Assembly (NCBI RefSeq): GCF_016863095.1
Contig: NZ_BOOF01000022.1
Location: forward strand, 1-60,322
Reading direction: 5' to 3'
DNA from: Microbispora siamensis
Lineage (GTDB): Bacteria; Actinomycetota; Actinomycetes; Streptosporangiales; Streptosporangiaceae
DNA: 60,322 nucleotides
The notes under the pieces: generated by a model
What the model was told of the DNA's origin: nothing
Seen by the model: the letters and a program-made list of their open reading frames with translations, nothing else
Databases searched by the model: none
Made by a program: the position numbers and the translations under genes
In this document: positions 32,713-39,860 of the stretch, piece by piece
Layout of the letters: every line of letters starts with the position of its first letter
Position numbering within the stretch: position 1 is the first letter of the stretch

Positions 32713-33213
32713 ATGGGCGATGCCGTCGATCTGCTGATGACGCAGTGGGCGCGGGAACGGCCTGACCTGGACGTGTGGCCGATGGGGATCATGGGTCGGA
32801 TCAGCCGGCTGTCGCGACTGCTCGACCGGGAGCTGAAGGAGTTCTTCGCCGCGTACGGCCTGGAGCGCTGGGAGTTCGACGTGCTCGCGACGCTACGCCG
32901 ATCGGGGCCGCCCTACGAGCTGACGGCGGGAGCGCTGAACAAGGCGGCGATGGTGACCTCCGGCGCGATCACCAACCGCATCGACCGCATGGCGGCCAGG
33001 GGACTGGTCGAGCGGATCCCCGACTCCGGCGACCGGCGGTCGGTCCGGGTGAGGCTCACCGACCGCGGCCTCGCGCTGGTGGACGAGGTGCTGGAGCCGC
33101 ACGTCGCGAACGAGGCGCGCCTGCTGGCGTCGCTGGACCCCCGGGAACGGGAGCACCTCGCCGGCGCCCTGCGCACCCTCCTCGCCTCCCTCGGCGACAC
33201 GACCCTCGGCTAG
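32713..33213 (+). CDS. MarR-family regulator
   Basis: The 166-residue protein has the winged helix of the MarR family: GLERWEFDVLATLRRSGPPY, LTAGALNKAAMVTSGAITNR as recognition region, and the wing RIPDSGDRRSVRVRLTDRGL with the DxRS motif. I chose the ATG at 32713 (MGDAVDLL); an in-frame ATG at 32683 falls inside the operator. It is divergent from the EamA transporter and should repress it and itself through the two palindromes. Confidence 0.9.
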   Translation: MGDAVDLLMTQWARERPDLDVWPMGIMGRISRLSRLLDRELKEFFAAYGLERWEFDVLATLRRSGPPYELTAGALNKAAMVTSGAITNRIDRMAARGLVERIPDSGDRRSVRVRLTDRGLALVDEVLEPHVANEARLLASLDPREREHLAGALRTLLASLGDTTLG

Positions 33214-33227
33214 CTCGGTGCCCTCTC

Positions 33228-33302
33228 TATCCTTTCGGCACGCCCGTAGCCGTGAAAGGATACTGATTATCCTTTCACGACAGGGTGGTGCGTGAAAGGA
33301 TA
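33228..33302. promoter_or_regulatory. Four-half-site operator array upstream of fic (copy 1)
   Basis: Half-sites TATCCTTTC (33228-33236), GAAAGGATA (33254-33262), TATCCTTTC (33268-33276) and GAAAGGATA (33294-33302) alternate in orientation with gaps of 17, 5 and 17 bases. The inner pair forms GTGAAAGGATA-CTGAT-TATCCTTTCAC, a perfect palindrome with 11-base arms. The last half-site ends six bases before the fic ATG. The same array, with identical spacing, occurs after fic. Confidence 0.85.
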
Positions 33303-33308
33303 ACCGGC

Positions 33309-34604
33309 ATGGCTGGGTATCAGGAGGCGTCGTGGCCGACCGCGTGGGATGCTCCCGGCAAGCGTGACAGACGCGGTGGTGTCTACCGCCCGTATCTGCC
33401 GGATCGCCTGGTAGGTCGTGTCCTTGTCATGCCACCCGACGTCGCCCGCGAGGTCTCCGTCGTCGAGGGCATGGTGCGGCGGCTTGTCGCCCATCCCGCA
33501 GGCCACGGCATTGATGGTCTTGCCCGGTTTCTTCTCCGGTCTGAGGCGATCGCCTCCTCGCGGATCGAGGGCCTCCAGGCATCTCCTCATCAGGTCGCTC
33601 TCGCCGAACTCGCGGGGTACGACGACGGAGTGTCCAAAGGGTTCACCGCGACTGCGCGGCTCGTCGCCAACAACGTGACGGCCTTGCGGCAGGCGGTCAC
33701 CGACCTGGTGGAGTCCGAGTCCGTGTCCACCTCGGACATCGTCGCTCTTCATCACGTGCTTCTCCCGGAGGAGCGACACCACGGGTTGCGACAAGTGCAG
33801 AACTGGGTCGGGGGCGGTGACTGGCATCCGTTGGAGGCGGAGTTCGTTCCGCCGCCACCAGAGCACGTTCCCTCGCTGATGGACGATCTGGTGACGTACC
33901 TTAACGGCGCCGAACACGCGGCGCTGATCCAGGCTGCCTTGGTCCACGCCCAGTTCGAGACCATTCATCCCTTCACTGACGGCAACGGAAGAGTGGGACG
34001 CGCGCTCATCCACACGGTCCTCGCCCGGCGAGGCCTGATGCCCAGCGCCATCCTTCCGATCAGTCTGGTTCTGCTCACCCGCTCGGACGAGTACGTCGCC
34101 GGTCTCATGGCGTACCGCTACTCCGGAGAGCCCGGTTCGCCCGAAGCGCAGGAAGCGGTGGCCACCTGGCTGCGCCTGTTCGTCACGGCGGCGAGGACGG
34201 CGGCGGAGCAGGCCGAGAAGTTCGCCGACGAGTTGACGCAGGTGCACGAAGACTGGCTGGAACGTCATCGCCGGTTTCGCGAGTCGCAAGGGCTGCGGCC
34301 CGTCCCTCGATCCGATTCGGCGGTCGCGCGCCTGCTTGACCTTCTGCCTGCGGTTCCCGTGGTCACCGCTCGCACCGTGCAGCGCATACTTTCGGTCACG
34401 CACCCCGCCGCTCGGCAGGCGTTGGAGGAGCTCGCAGGCGCCGGCATCCTGCACCCCAAACAGGTCGAGAGAAACACTCGGGGCTACCTGGCGCGTGAGA
34501 TCTTCGACCTACTCACGCTGACGGAGCGTCGATTGGCAAGCACGCGTTGGGATACCCGTGAGTCTCCGCCCCGGAGGGTCGTGCCGGCGCGCCCTCAGCG
34601 GTGA
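33309..34604 (+). CDS. Fic-domain protein (probable AMP-transferase) with C-terminal winged helix
   Basis: The 431-residue protein has the Fic motif HPFTDGNGRVGR at residues 220-231, with catalytic His and all loop residues, so AMP transfer to a protein target is likely. An N-terminal SSRIEG (83-88) fits the inhibitory [S/T]xxxE[G/N] helix of class II Fic proteins, meaning it is self-inhibited and needs no separate antitoxin. The C-terminal region (about 330-420: SVTHPAARQALEELAGAGIL) looks like a winged helix that could bind DNA. The ATG at 33309 was chosen because the upstream extension is part of the operator array. Codon use is less GC-biased than in neighbours (many CTT, CGT and GTC-type mixes), compatible with transfer. 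Confidence 0.9.
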   Translation: MAGYQEASWPTAWDAPGKRDRRGGVYRPYLPDRLVGRVLVMPPDVAREVSVVEGMVRRLVAHPAGHGIDGLARFLLRSEAIASSRIEGLQASPHQVALAELAGYDDGVSKGFTATARLVANNVTALRQAVTDLVESESVSTSDIVALHHVLLPEERHHGLRQVQNWVGGGDWHPLEAEFVPPPPEHVPSLMDDLVTYLNGAEHAALIQAALVHAQFETIHPFTDGNGRVGRALIHTVLARRGLMPSAILPISLVLLTRSDEYVAGLMAYRYSGEPGSPEAQEAVATWLRLFVTAARTAAEQAEKFADELTQVHEDWLERHRRFRESQGLRPVPRSDSAVARLLDLLPAVPVVTARTVQRILSVTHPAARQALEELAGAGILHPKQVERNTRGYLAREIFDLLTLTERRLASTRWDTRESPPRRVVPARPQR

Positions 34605-34621
34605 CGCCGGAGCACCGCCCG

Positions 34622-34696
34622 TTTCCTTTCACCAGGACCTCAGGCGCGAAAGGAAAGCACTTATCCTTTCATGCCGAAGGCGGCGATGAAAGGATA
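34622..34696. promoter_or_regulatory. Four-half-site operator array downstream of fic (copy 2)
   Basis: Half-sites TTTCCTTTC (34622-34630), GAAAGGAAA (34648-34656), TATCCTTTC (34662-34670) and GAAAGGATA (34688-34696) repeat the upstream array with the same 17-5-17 gaps. The last pair has perfect 11-base arms (TATCCTTTCAT/ATGAAAGGATA). The sequence between half-sites differs from copy 1, so the spacing itself appears to be conserved. It stands 17 bases after the fic stop and 14 before a possible ATG. Confidence 0.85.
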
Positions 34697-34710
34697 GCTG
34701 GAATCTCAAC

Positions 34711-34966
34711 CATGGATCTGGTCGGCTACCTGGGGCGGGGCAGCGTACGGGATGCCGCGGAAGCGGTGGACCCCGTGCCCAGCGCCCTCGCCGGCGACAG
34801 GGCCGGAGATCTCGCCGGCATGAGCGGGGTGAGCGTCTGCCGCGAGCATCGACACGCTCACCGGCGCCGTGAATACTTAGGCGATCATTGCCCGCGTCCG
34901 CTCTGCTTGGCCTGCCTGCCGCCCCAACCGGCCAGGAGTGCTCCGGCGACGGCGGCAATCGCGTAA
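34711..34966 (+). CDS. Possible short ORF or gene remnant behind the second array
   Basis: An ATG at 34711 opens a frame of 84 codons beginning MDLVGYLGRGSVRDAAEAVD. The first 45 codons have a high GC third position, the rest less so, and the 3' third lies antisense to the small membrane protein gene. There is no good ribosome site and I recognise no family. It occupies the place that fic occupies behind the first array, so it may be the remnant of a second target gene. It could equally be chance. Confidence 0.25.
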
Positions 34967-35106
34967 CCCGCGAGCCGTACCGCGAAACCGCCGGGCAGCC
35001 AGGCGAGCAGCCCGGCATTGTCATGGTCGGCCAGCAGCCGGATGGCGCCCTGTGCTCCCAGGACCAGCAGCAGCATGCCGGAGATCAGCGCGGTGACATA
35101 TTTCAT
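34885..35106 (-). CDS. Small two-helix membrane protein
   Basis: The 73-residue protein begins MKYVTALISGMLLLVLGAQG, has a second hydrophobic segment at about 41-60 and ends with a basic tail (GGRQAKQSGRGQ). I do not recognise the family. The ATG at 35106 was chosen because a hydrophobic start fits and GGAGACGAAGCGCAC precedes it; a longer frame upstream crosses the operator. It is divergent from a TetR gene with two operators between them, so it is probably the regulated target. Confidence 0.7.
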   Translation of the reverse strand: MKYVTALISGMLLLVLGAQGAIRLLADHDNAGLLAWLPGGFAVRLAGYAIAAVAGALLAGWGGRQAKQSGRGQ

Positions 35107-35171
35107 GTGCGCTTCGTCTCCCATCTCCTTTAGAGGGCCGCGACGGAAGGCGTGGACACGCCCCCGCATTT

Positions 35172-35219
35172 TTGTGGTGCGATCGAACCATAACTCGTGT
35201 TGGTACGATCGCACCACAA
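35172..35219. promoter_or_regulatory. Tandem operators between the TetR gene and the small membrane protein gene
   Basis: TGGTGCGATCGAACCA (35175-35190) and TGGTACGATCGCACCA (35201-35216) are each near-palindromes around CGATCG, and the two are mirror images. Together they form a large inverted repeat with perfect 14-base outer arms (TTGTGGTGCGATCG and CGATCGCACCACAA). The centres are 26 bases apart. This is a typical control region for a TetR repressor that acts on both divergent genes. Confidence 0.75.
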
Positions 35220-35242
35220 CTAAGCCATGAGGGACGGATGGC

Positions 35243-35851
35243 ATGCCGAGAAAGGCGGACCACGACCAGCGCCGTCGCCAGATCGCGGAAGCCGTCTGGC
35301 GCCTGGCCACCCGCGGCGGCCTGGAAGACGTCACCTTGAGGCAGGTCGCCGCGGAGGCCGAGGTCTCTGTCCGGCTGCTGCAGTACTACTTCGGCACCCG
35401 CGAGCAACTGCTGCTCGGCGCGCTGGAGATCCTCAACGACGATGCCGAGCAGCGGGCCCGCGAACGCCTCGCGATGCTCGGCGAAGCACCCGGCATGCAC
35501 GCGATAGTGCGGGGCGTGCTGCTCGAACTGCTCCCGCTGGATGAGGAACGGCGCAACCGGCACCTGGTGTACGCCGCCTACTTCGTCCGCTTCCTGACCG
35601 ACCCCGCCCTGGCCAAGGTCGCCCACGACGCGCCGCGTGCGCTGGAGAACCTGGTCGCCGACCTGATCGCGCAAGGCCAGGAAACCGGTCAGGTGCCCCG
35701 GACCATCGACGCGGCGGCGGAGGCCGCATTCCTGGTGGCAGGCGCCGAGGGGATGCAGTCGAGCATTCTGCTGAGGCAGCGGTCCGCCGAAGACGCCGTG
35801 GCCGTGATCGACCACCAGCTTGCCCGCATCTTCACGACGAACGGTGAGTGA
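35243..35851 (+). CDS. TetR-family regulator
   Basis: The 202-residue protein has a TetR helix-turn-helix at residues 10-55 (GGLEDVTLRQVAAEAEVSVR, then LLQYYFGTREQLL) and a C-terminal domain resembling the BetI-like group (YAAYFVRFLTDPALAKVAHD). It starts at the ATG at 35243, preceded by GGGACGGATGGC. It is divergent from the small membrane protein gene and shares its operator region. Its last 20 bases overlap the 3' end of the sulfotransferase gene on the other strand. Confidence 0.9.
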   Translation: MPRKADHDQRRRQIAEAVWRLATRGGLEDVTLRQVAAEAEVSVRLLQYYFGTREQLLLGALEILNDDAEQRARERLAMLGEAPGMHAIVRGVLLELLPLDEERRNRHLVYAAYFVRFLTDPALAKVAHDAPRALENLVADLIAQGQETGQVPRTIDAAAEAAFLVAGAEGMQSSILLRQRSAEDAVAVIDHQLARIFTTNGE

Positions 35852-36767
35852 ACGCGGCTGGATCGGCGGTCAGGGCCCGTACGCGGGCGGCGTCCGCGTG
35901 GGGGAGGGAGGACGACGTGAGCGCCTGCCGGGAGTCCATCGGGCGGTAGGCCGTACGGGACAGGCCGGTCCAGGCGAAGGCGGGGCGAGATCCAGAGCGG
36001 GAGGACGTGCAGGCGGCGGTGATCCGGCGGGCGGCCCGGCCGGTCCAGGGCAGGCCGCACCAGTCGTACAGGTCGCGGAAGCCGTCTAGGGGCGCGGCGC
36101 ACAGATCCTCATACCGCACGACCCTGATGCCGGGGGTGCGCCGTGCCACCGTGTCGGTGACCTGCCGCGCGACCTTCCACAGCAGAGCCGCGCCCGTGAC
36201 CACGTCCCGGTTTCCGGCGAGCGGCCCGAGCTCGGCCACGCACGGGTGATCGCGCAGCAGGAGGGGCTGGTCGAGCAGCTCGCGCACGTCCACCCTCCAG
36301 CCGAGCCGCCGCCAGCTCCCGGCGAACGACACGGGGTCGCGGACCACGACGAGCACCCGGCACCCCAGGCGGCGGGCGAGCCACTCGGCGGACAGGAGCG
36401 CGAACGGGTCGTCGAGCAGCGCCCGTCTCGCCAGCAGGCGGCCGACGGTGAAGGCCGTGCCGTACTTGGCCATCCGCGCGAGGTCGCCGGGCCCGTGGTT
36501 GCGCCGGATCTCGGCCCGCCAGTTGTAGCGCAGCGCGACCGTACGGGAGAAGGCCGCCAGCCAGGGCGTCTCGTTGTCGGGGCAGATGTACTGGAATCGG
36601 TGCGTCACGGACGCGTCGAGCACACCGGGGGAGCGGCCCGGCGGGCGCTGCGGGTTCAGCGGCTCGTTGACGTAGACCAGGCGTCCGCTCACCGTGAGCA
36701 TCCGGCCCACCCAGCTCGTGCCGCTGCGCGGCAGGCCGGTGACCAGCACGGGCGGACCGGCGGTCAC
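35832..36767 (-). CDS. PAPS-dependent sulfotransferase, last gene of the polysaccharide operon
   Basis: The 311-residue protein starts with the 5'-phosphosulfate-binding motif GLPRSGTSWVGRML (residues 10-23) and has the 3'-phosphate-binding region VLVVVRDPVSFAGSWRRLGW at about 143-162. GIRVVRYEDLCAAPLDGFRD follows near 230. It is a cytosolic or membrane-associated carbohydrate sulfotransferase by family. The GTG at 36767 overlaps the flippase stop (GTGA), so it is coupled with polysaccharide export genes. It differs clearly from the other two sulfotransferases, suggesting another acceptor position. Confidence 0.88.
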   Translation of the reverse strand: MTAGPPVLVTGLPRSGTSWVGRMLTVSGRLVYVNEPLNPQRPPGRSPGVLDASVTHRFQYICPDNETPWLAAFSRTVALRYNWRAEIRRNHGPGDLARMAKYGTAFTVGRLLARRALLDDPFALLSAEWLARRLGCRVLVVVRDPVSFAGSWRRLGWRVDVRELLDQPLLLRDHPCVAELGPLAGNRDVVTGAALLWKVARQVTDTVARRTPGIRVVRYEDLCAAPLDGFRDLYDWCGLPWTGRAARRITAACTSSRSGSRPAFAWTGLSRTAYRPMDSRQALTSSSLPHADAARVRALTADPAAFTHRSS

Positions 36768-38032
36768 GACGTCGCCCTCGCGGCCTTGACCGACCGGCCC
36801 AGGCCGAAGGGGCGCAGGCCGTAGCGACGGTGGACCTGCACGGCGGGCAGCAGGTTCTTCACGAGCACGCCGCCCGACCAGCCCAGCGCCGCCCCCAGCG
36901 CGCCGTACGCGGGGACGAGCAGCACGTCGAGGGCGATCGTCACGGCGACGGCCGTGGTCACGTTGGCCAGGCTGGCGGCCGTACGCCCGCCCGCGACGAG
37001 CACGACGTCGACCATGCCGCAGGCGGTCGCGACCATCATGGTCGCAGACAGGACGAGCGCGATCGCGCCGCCGCCGGCGTAGGCGGACCCGAACAGCGGC
37101 AGCAGCCACGGCGCGAGCGCCGCGTACCCCAGCCAGAGCGGCCAGGTGAGCACGACCAGCCACCTGGTGGCCGTCTGGTACAGCGCCCGGGCGCCGTCCA
37201 GGTCGCCCTCGGCCAGGGCCCTGACCAGCCGGGCCTGCGCGGCCTGGGCGAGCCCCTGACCGGCGAGCTGCCCGAGCACCTTGAACCGCGTCGCCGCCGT
37301 ATAGACGGCCGCGGCGGCGGGACCCGCGAGCAGCGCGACGATCACCACGTCGAGCCGCTGGAACACCGACTGCACGGCCGCCGCGGCCGACCGCGGCGCG
37401 GTGTGCCGCCAGAAGGCGCCCACCTCCCCCACGTCGTACGGCCCGAGCCCGCGCAGCCGTACGGCGGCCAGCACCGCCCCGGCCACGGAGGGAAGCGCCC
37501 AGGCGGCGGCCAGCACCGGCGGCGGGGCCCCGGCGAGCACGGCCGCGGTGACGAGGGCGAGCTGCCCGAGCGGCTGGACGGCCCCGGCGAGCAGCAGTGT
37601 CGGCCGCATGGTGCCGAGGCCGCGGGTGGCACAGATCAGCACGTCCGACAGGACGACGAACGGCAGGGCGGCGGCCAGCACGACCCAGACGCCGCCGGGC
37701 ACGCCGGTGAGCCGGGCCAGCGGCCCGGAGGCCAGAACCACACCGGCCCCCGTCACGGACGCGAGCGCGGCCACCGGCGCGAGGACCCCGCGGACCAGCC
37801 GCCGGCCCCCATCGCCACCGGCGCCGTCGACGCGGCTGCGGGCCAGGGCGTGGACCAGGCCGTTGCCGGTGTCGAGGCGGACGACGCCCGCGAGCATCAG
37901 GCACAGCGCGGTGGCCGTGAAGAACGCCCCGGCGGCCGCCGGGGCGAGCGACCGCGTCACCACCAGCACGAGCGCGAACTGCCCGCCCGCCGTGGCACCC
38001 GCCGTGGCCAGACCGGCGACTCCGTGCCTCAT
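36764..38032 (-). CDS. Polysaccharide flippase (Wzx/MATE-type)
   Basis: The 422-residue protein has about twelve hydrophobic helices over its whole length, with a gap of charged residues (RALAEGDLDGARALYQTATR) in the middle, as in Wzx and MurJ-type MOP exporters. It should flip the lipid-linked repeat unit across the membrane. I chose the ATG at 38032; a GTG at 38071, overlapping the upstream gene, is an alternative. It lies between two sulfotransferase genes, consistent with sulfation before export on the cytoplasmic side. Confidence 0.85.
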   Translation of the reverse strand: MRHGVAGLATAGATAGGQFALVLVVTRSLAPAAAGAFFTATALCLMLAGVVRLDTGNGLVHALARSRVDGAGGDGGRRLVRGVLAPVAALASVTGAGVVLASGPLARLTGVPGGVWVVLAAALPFVVLSDVLICATRGLGTMRPTLLLAGAVQPLGQLALVTAAVLAGAPPPVLAAAWALPSVAGAVLAAVRLRGLGPYDVGEVGAFWRHTAPRSAAAAVQSVFQRLDVVIVALLAGPAAAAVYTAATRFKVLGQLAGQGLAQAAQARLVRALAEGDLDGARALYQTATRWLVVLTWPLWLGYAALAPWLLPLFGSAYAGGGAIALVLSATMMVATACGMVDVVLVAGGRTAASLANVTTAVAVTIALDVLLVPAYGALGAALGWSGGVLVKNLLPAVQVHRRYGLRPFGLGRSVKAARATS

Positions 38033-38058
38033 CAGGCCGCCCGGCCGCGGAAGACCGG

Positions 38059-38913
38059 TCAGCGCCGCCACGAGGGCACCGCTCCCAGCCACGGGACGAG
38101 CAGCGCGTCCCACGGCTCGAAGTGCTCGCGAAGCCGCCGGTAGACCGACGCGGGCATGGCCTCCCGCGGCCTGGCGTTGTGCCGCTCGAACTCCACGCCG
38201 CCGAGCCGGGGCAGTCCCAGGAACCCCAGCACCCGGTCGTACGCGGCGCCGGGATCCCGGAACAGCAGTCCGCTGTCGAGGACCAGGATCCGGTCGCGTC
38301 CCACGAGCGGCTCCAGCCGGGCGAACTGCTCGGCGTACCGTCCCCGGGCCAGGTACGCCTGGTGCCGGTGCGCGTGGCTCGCGTACCCGGGGACGGTCCG
38401 CAGCCGTTCGTCCTCGCCCGCGAGGCGCTCCGGCTCCAGCGCGAGGGCGCGCTCGAAGCACGGCTCGGTCTCGAACCCCCGCGCCAGCTCGTGCGCGTGC
38501 GCGGAGCAGGCCCGCTCGACCGGGTCCCGGACCAGGGCGATCAGCTTGACCCCGGGAAGGTCACCGGCGATGCGGGCCCCCGCCAGGGGATGGAACAGGT
38601 AATAGGGGGCCGACTCGAACGCCTGGGGGGCATGGCCCCACCGGAACCTGAGCGCCCGCGCCCTGGACGCCAGCGGGAAGTGGGCGCGATACCACGGCAG
38701 GCCCCGCTCGTAGGCCATGTCGAAGTAGTGCACGCCCTTGCGCAGCACCGGCTTCATGACGAGCGGATGCCGGGAGAGGGCGCGGTACAGCGAGGTCGTG
38801 CCGCACCGCTGGGCCCCGATGATCAGGAACGACGGCAGCACCCTGCCCGCGCTGGTCGCCCTCCCGGCGGCGAGCGAGACGGCGTGCGCCGAGTGCTTCA
38901 GAGTGGACCTCAC
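38059..38913 (-). CDS. PAPS-dependent sulfotransferase (Sulfotransfer_1-like)
   Basis: The 284-residue protein has the 5'-phosphosulfate loop FLIIGAQRCGTTSLYRALSR (29-48), KGVHYFD at about 59-65, and the 3'-phosphate motif KLIALVRDPVERACSAHAHE at about 122-141. This pattern resembles heparan sulfate N-/O-sulfotransferase-like and bacterial glycan sulfotransferases. The GTG at 38913 overlaps the stop of the APH-like kinase gene (GTGA). Together with the gene at 35.8 kb it gives two sulfotransferases in one six-gene operon. Confidence 0.9.
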   Translation of the reverse strand: MRSTLKHSAHAVSLAAGRATSAGRVLPSFLIIGAQRCGTTSLYRALSRHPLVMKPVLRKGVHYFDMAYERGLPWYRAHFPLASRARALRFRWGHAPQAFESAPYYLFHPLAGARIAGDLPGVKLIALVRDPVERACSAHAHELARGFETEPCFERALALEPERLAGEDERLRTVPGYASHAHRHQAYLARGRYAEQFARLEPLVGRDRILVLDSGLLFRDPGAAYDRVLGFLGLPRLGGVEFERHNARPREAMPASVYRRLREHFEPWDALLVPWLGAVPSWRR

Positions 38914-39860
38914 AGCAGGCACTCCAGGTGATCGACCAGAGGGTTCAGCCAGACGGCGGGCGGCCCGAGCGGCTCGTGGCCGTCGCGGCGGTGCCGCTCG
39001 GCCAGGGCGACCAGGTAGTGGACCGCCGTACGGCGTGCCCGGGCCACGTCGACGCCGAACGGTTCCAGGAGCCCGCTCGCCTGGGCGAGGCAGGCTCGGG
39101 CGGCGACCGGAGGCGGCATCCGGCGCAGTGCCCGGTGGAAGAAGTGGTGCAGGGCGTCGAAGCCGAGCGGCACGCCCACGGCGAACCGCTCCCAGTCCCA
39201 CACGAGCAGCCGCCCGTCCGCCCCCGCCGCGATGTTCCAGGGGGTGAGGTCGCCGTGCCAGGCCGCCTCCCCGGAGTCCGTCTCCTCGCCGTGCGGGCGG
39301 ACGGCGGCGATCTCTCGCATGGCCGAGGCGAGCAAGGGGGCGGGCACGCGGCGAGAACCCACGCGGCGGGAGGTCACAGGCAGCGGCGACAGCATCAGCA
39401 CCTCGAGGCCCCGCCACTCGCCGTGATACAGCACGTCGGGCGGCACGACGACCTTCAACGGCCGTCCGGCGAGCATGCGCAGCACCTCGCTCTCGTATCG
39501 CACCAGCCGCCTGGCCCGCGGCGAGTCGCCGATCTTCACGAACCCCGCGAGCCCCGACTCGTCGTACGCCTCCAGGATCGGCTTGCGGTTGGCGCGGCGG
39601 GCGGGCCTGACGTGGACGACGACCCGCATCCGGCGGCCGAGGACGTCGCTCAGGTGCGTCTCGATCGTGTCGGTCCCGCGGCCGACGGGCAGGCCGCGGC
39701 CCAGCGCGGTGTGCCACCAGGCGCGCGGGACGACCCGCCGGGGGACGAGGCGGTGCGGCAGCACGCTGCGGACGCCCGGCCGGGCGCCGGACCGGGAAGG
39801 GGGGAACAGCAGGTTCATCACCTCGTCCAGGTAGTGGAGACGATCGGCCGCGTCTCTCAT
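38910..39860 (-). CDS. APH-fold phosphotransferase in the polysaccharide operon
   Basis: The 316-residue protein carries the catalytic signature of the aminoglycoside-phosphotransferase/protein-kinase-like fold: AAWHGDLTPWNIAAGADGRL at about 206-225 (HGDxxxxN) and LLVWDWERFAVG after it (metal-binding Asp). GFVKIGD near residue 110 fits the nucleotide-binding Lys. It is unlikely to be a drug-resistance gene in this setting; a kinase for a sugar, a lipid carrier or the polymer is more plausible. The ATG at 39860 overlaps the ligase gene stop (ATGA). Confidence 0.78.
   Translation of the reverse strand: MRDAADRLHYLDEVMNLLFPPSRSGARPGVRSVLPHRLVPRRVVPRAWWHTALGRGLPVGRGTDTIETHLSDVLGRRMRVVVHVRPARRANRKPILEAYDESGLAGFVKIGDSPRARRLVRYESEVLRMLAGRPLKVVVPPDVLYHGEWRGLEVLMLSPLPVTSRRVGSRRVPAPLLASAMREIAAVRPHGEETDSGEAAWHGDLTPWNIAAGADGRLLVWDWERFAVGVPLGFDALHHFFHRALRRMPPPVAARACLAQASGLLEPFGVDVARARRTAVHYLVALAERHRRDGHEPLGPPAVWLNPLVDHLECLL

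Noticed and set aside
33228..34696. Inverted repeats around fic as ends of an insertion sequence or transposon
   Set aside because: No transposase is present, I see no target-site duplication, and each side holds four evenly spaced half-sites rather than one terminal repeat. Operator arrays fit better.
38910..39860. Aminoglycoside resistance gene
   Set aside because: The kinase fold is present, but the gene is translationally coupled within a polysaccharide operon and does not resemble a known resistance enzyme.
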